A stretch of 64,000 nucleotides of DNA from Succinimonas sp045124755 (GTDB lineage: Bacteria; Pseudomonadota; Gammaproteobacteria; Enterobacterales; Succinivibrionaceae), in the NCBI RefSeq assembly GCF_045124755.1, contig NZ_JBGVMK010000029.1; one strand, written 5' to 3'. Positions 63,348-64,000 of the stretch are shown in pieces. A program made the translations under genes and the position numbers. The notes below the pieces were generated by a model, which ran no database searches, was not told the origin of the DNA, and was given only the letters and a program-made list of their open reading frames with translations. Position 1 is the stretch's first letter. The number at the start of each line of letters is the position of its first letter.

Positions 63348-63566
63348 ATGAATGAACTAAAAAAGAAAATAAACTACACTGTAGTATGTGTAAATGAGTT
63401 CGCCCGCAAGTTCCATATTACTGCAAAGGAAGCGTTTACCTATCTCTATGATCATAAAGGCATAGAGTTTATAAAGGAACACTACGACATAGAACATACC
63501 CTCAGTCTTGATGATGCCGTGGAGGATCTGACTATGGTGTGCAGAAATAACGGAGGCAAGTATTAA
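63348..63566 (+). CDS. DUF3791 family protein
   Basis: 72 aa. CVNEFARKFHITAKEAFTYL, then HKGIEFIKEHYDIEHTLSLDDAVEDL and TMVCRNNGG fit the DUF3791 pattern closely over the whole length. Such genes usually sit next to DUF3990 genes, which belong to the ADP-ribosyltransferase-like fold, and may be small partner or antitoxin-like proteins; that role is not proven. Its stop overlaps the ATG of a DUF3990 remnant by one base. Confidence 0.85.
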   Translation: MNELKKKINYTVVCVNEFARKFHITAKEAFTYLYDHKGIEFIKEHYDIEHTLSLDDAVEDLTMVCRNNGGKY

Positions 63567-63697
63567 TGCTGCTTTACCATGGGAGCAATACAGATATTAA
63601 GGAGATAAATCTGGCTATGTGCCGTCCCTTTAAACTTACATTTCGCAGTTGGAATGTGCTTAATTACCACCTTCTGCACCAGGATGGAAGAAATTAG
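63566..63697 (+). pseudogene. Truncated DUF3990 gene
   Basis: ATG at 63566 overlaps the DUF3791 stop (TAATG). The first 23 codons, MLLYHGSNTDIKEINLAMCRPFK, match the N-terminus of DUF3990 proteins. The expected DFGxGFYLT motif is then missing and the frame runs through unrelated sequence to a stop after 43 residues, against about 150-170 normally. The break near 63634 lies about 250 nt before the transposase start. Confidence 0.7.
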
Positions 63698-63880
63698 ATT
63701 CTTTTTTGAGACTAGCATGCTGCGAATTTCGTTAATATAGGGGTTTGTCACAAAAAAATACGTATAAAAATTATTTATCTTCGGATTGTGAAACGCGGAT
63801 CACTTTAATAATTTTCTGCTTGTGATACTGGATTTCGTTTTCCTAGAATGAGGCGGTTACAGCCAATTTCGGGGGATGTC

Positions 63881-64000
63881 ATGGCCGTTATTACAAGGGA
63901 TCAGCTAAAACCTTTTTCCATGGGACATTTGGGTCTTGCAGGAGCCTTTATTCGCGAGACCAAAATCATTGAGATGATTGATTTCATGATTCCCAAGTCC
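63881..64000 (+). mobile_element. IS1634-like transposase, N-terminal fragment at window edge
   Basis: Forty codons from ATG 63881 to the right edge. MAVITRDQLKPFSMGHLGLAGAFIRETK, then IIEMIDFMIP, resembles the N-terminal DUF4277 region of IS1634-family transposases (a HLG(I/L) motif followed by a helix-rich stretch). GGGGGA precedes the start. The element's left inverted repeat should lie between about 63634 and 63880, but I could not define it. Confidence 0.65.

Noticed and set aside
1..64000. CRISPR array, prophage or integron
   Set aside because: No regularly spaced repeats with spacers, no phage structural genes and no integrase were seen; the only mobile gene is the transposase fragment at the right edge.

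Overview
The window reads as a chromosomal segment of a gammaproteobacterium. Gene order matches the Escherichia/Vibrio pattern at several loci: greA / yhbY / rlmE-ftsH-folP-glmM-secG-leu tRNAs, dnaK-dnaJ with grpE beside bamE, fabB beside an mnmC-type gene, fnr-uspE-ttcA, lpxK-kdsB and pheS-pheT. MaoP (DUF413), FNR with its four ligand cysteines and a DUF3466-uup-rlmKL cluster of Vibrio type also point there. The sequence looks moderately GC-rich by eye (not counted). FNR, acetate kinase, a meso-diaminopimelate dehydrogenase and a lysine riboswitch would fit a facultative or strict anaerobe related to Aeromonadales/Succinivibrionaceae, but that placement is inference.

Layout. 1-5.4 kb (minus): partial DUF3466 protein, uup and rlmKL. 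5.6-12.2 kb: three tRNA-Leu genes behind secG, then glmM, folP, ftsH and rlmE (minus), with yhbY divergent. 12.5-17.7 kb: greA with a terminator in its leader, then dnaJ, dnaK, a small membrane protein and grpE, with sigma-32-type promoters before dnaK and grpE. 18-23 kb: bamE, a lipoprotein, an SseB-like protein and ppk1. 23-27 kb: tadA, a flotillin/NfeD-like pair and small membrane proteins. 27-31 kb: fabB, a small HTH protein, a possible structured small RNA with a 9-codon ORF, a stand-alone MnmD and a DUF922-like protein. 31.5-33.6 kb: a cluster of DnaA-box-like sites, infA, a Sel1-like membrane protein and a cold-shock protein. 33.8-37.8 kb: a MoxR-DUF58-transglutaminase operon. 38-42.5 kb: a degenerate GGDEF protein, ppnN and ddh. 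42.7-47.7 kb: a CadC-type ArsR regulator, maoP, argA and the lysine riboswitch with lysC. 47.9-53.6 kb: a BI-1 family protein, kdsB, lpxK, fnr, uspE and ttcA. 53.7-61.7 kb: a DUF5710 protein, pheT, pheS, a large degenerate GGDEF-EAL protein and an ICMT-like membrane protein. 61.8-64 kb: ackA, a DUF3791 gene with a truncated DUF3990 partner, and the start of an IS1634-like transposase running off the right edge.

Most of the window is housekeeping: translation and RNA modification, protein quality control, envelope biogenesis, lysine/arginine/cell-wall precursors and anaerobic control. The less ordinary parts are a candidate structured RNA at 29.2-29.4 kb, a 12-bp array of DnaA-box-like units at 12.34-12.40 kb, the DnaA-box cluster at 31.55-31.63 kb, two proteins with degenerate cyclic-di-GMP domains, an MnmC reduced to its methyltransferase half, and the damaged DUF3791/DUF3990 pair at the right edge.
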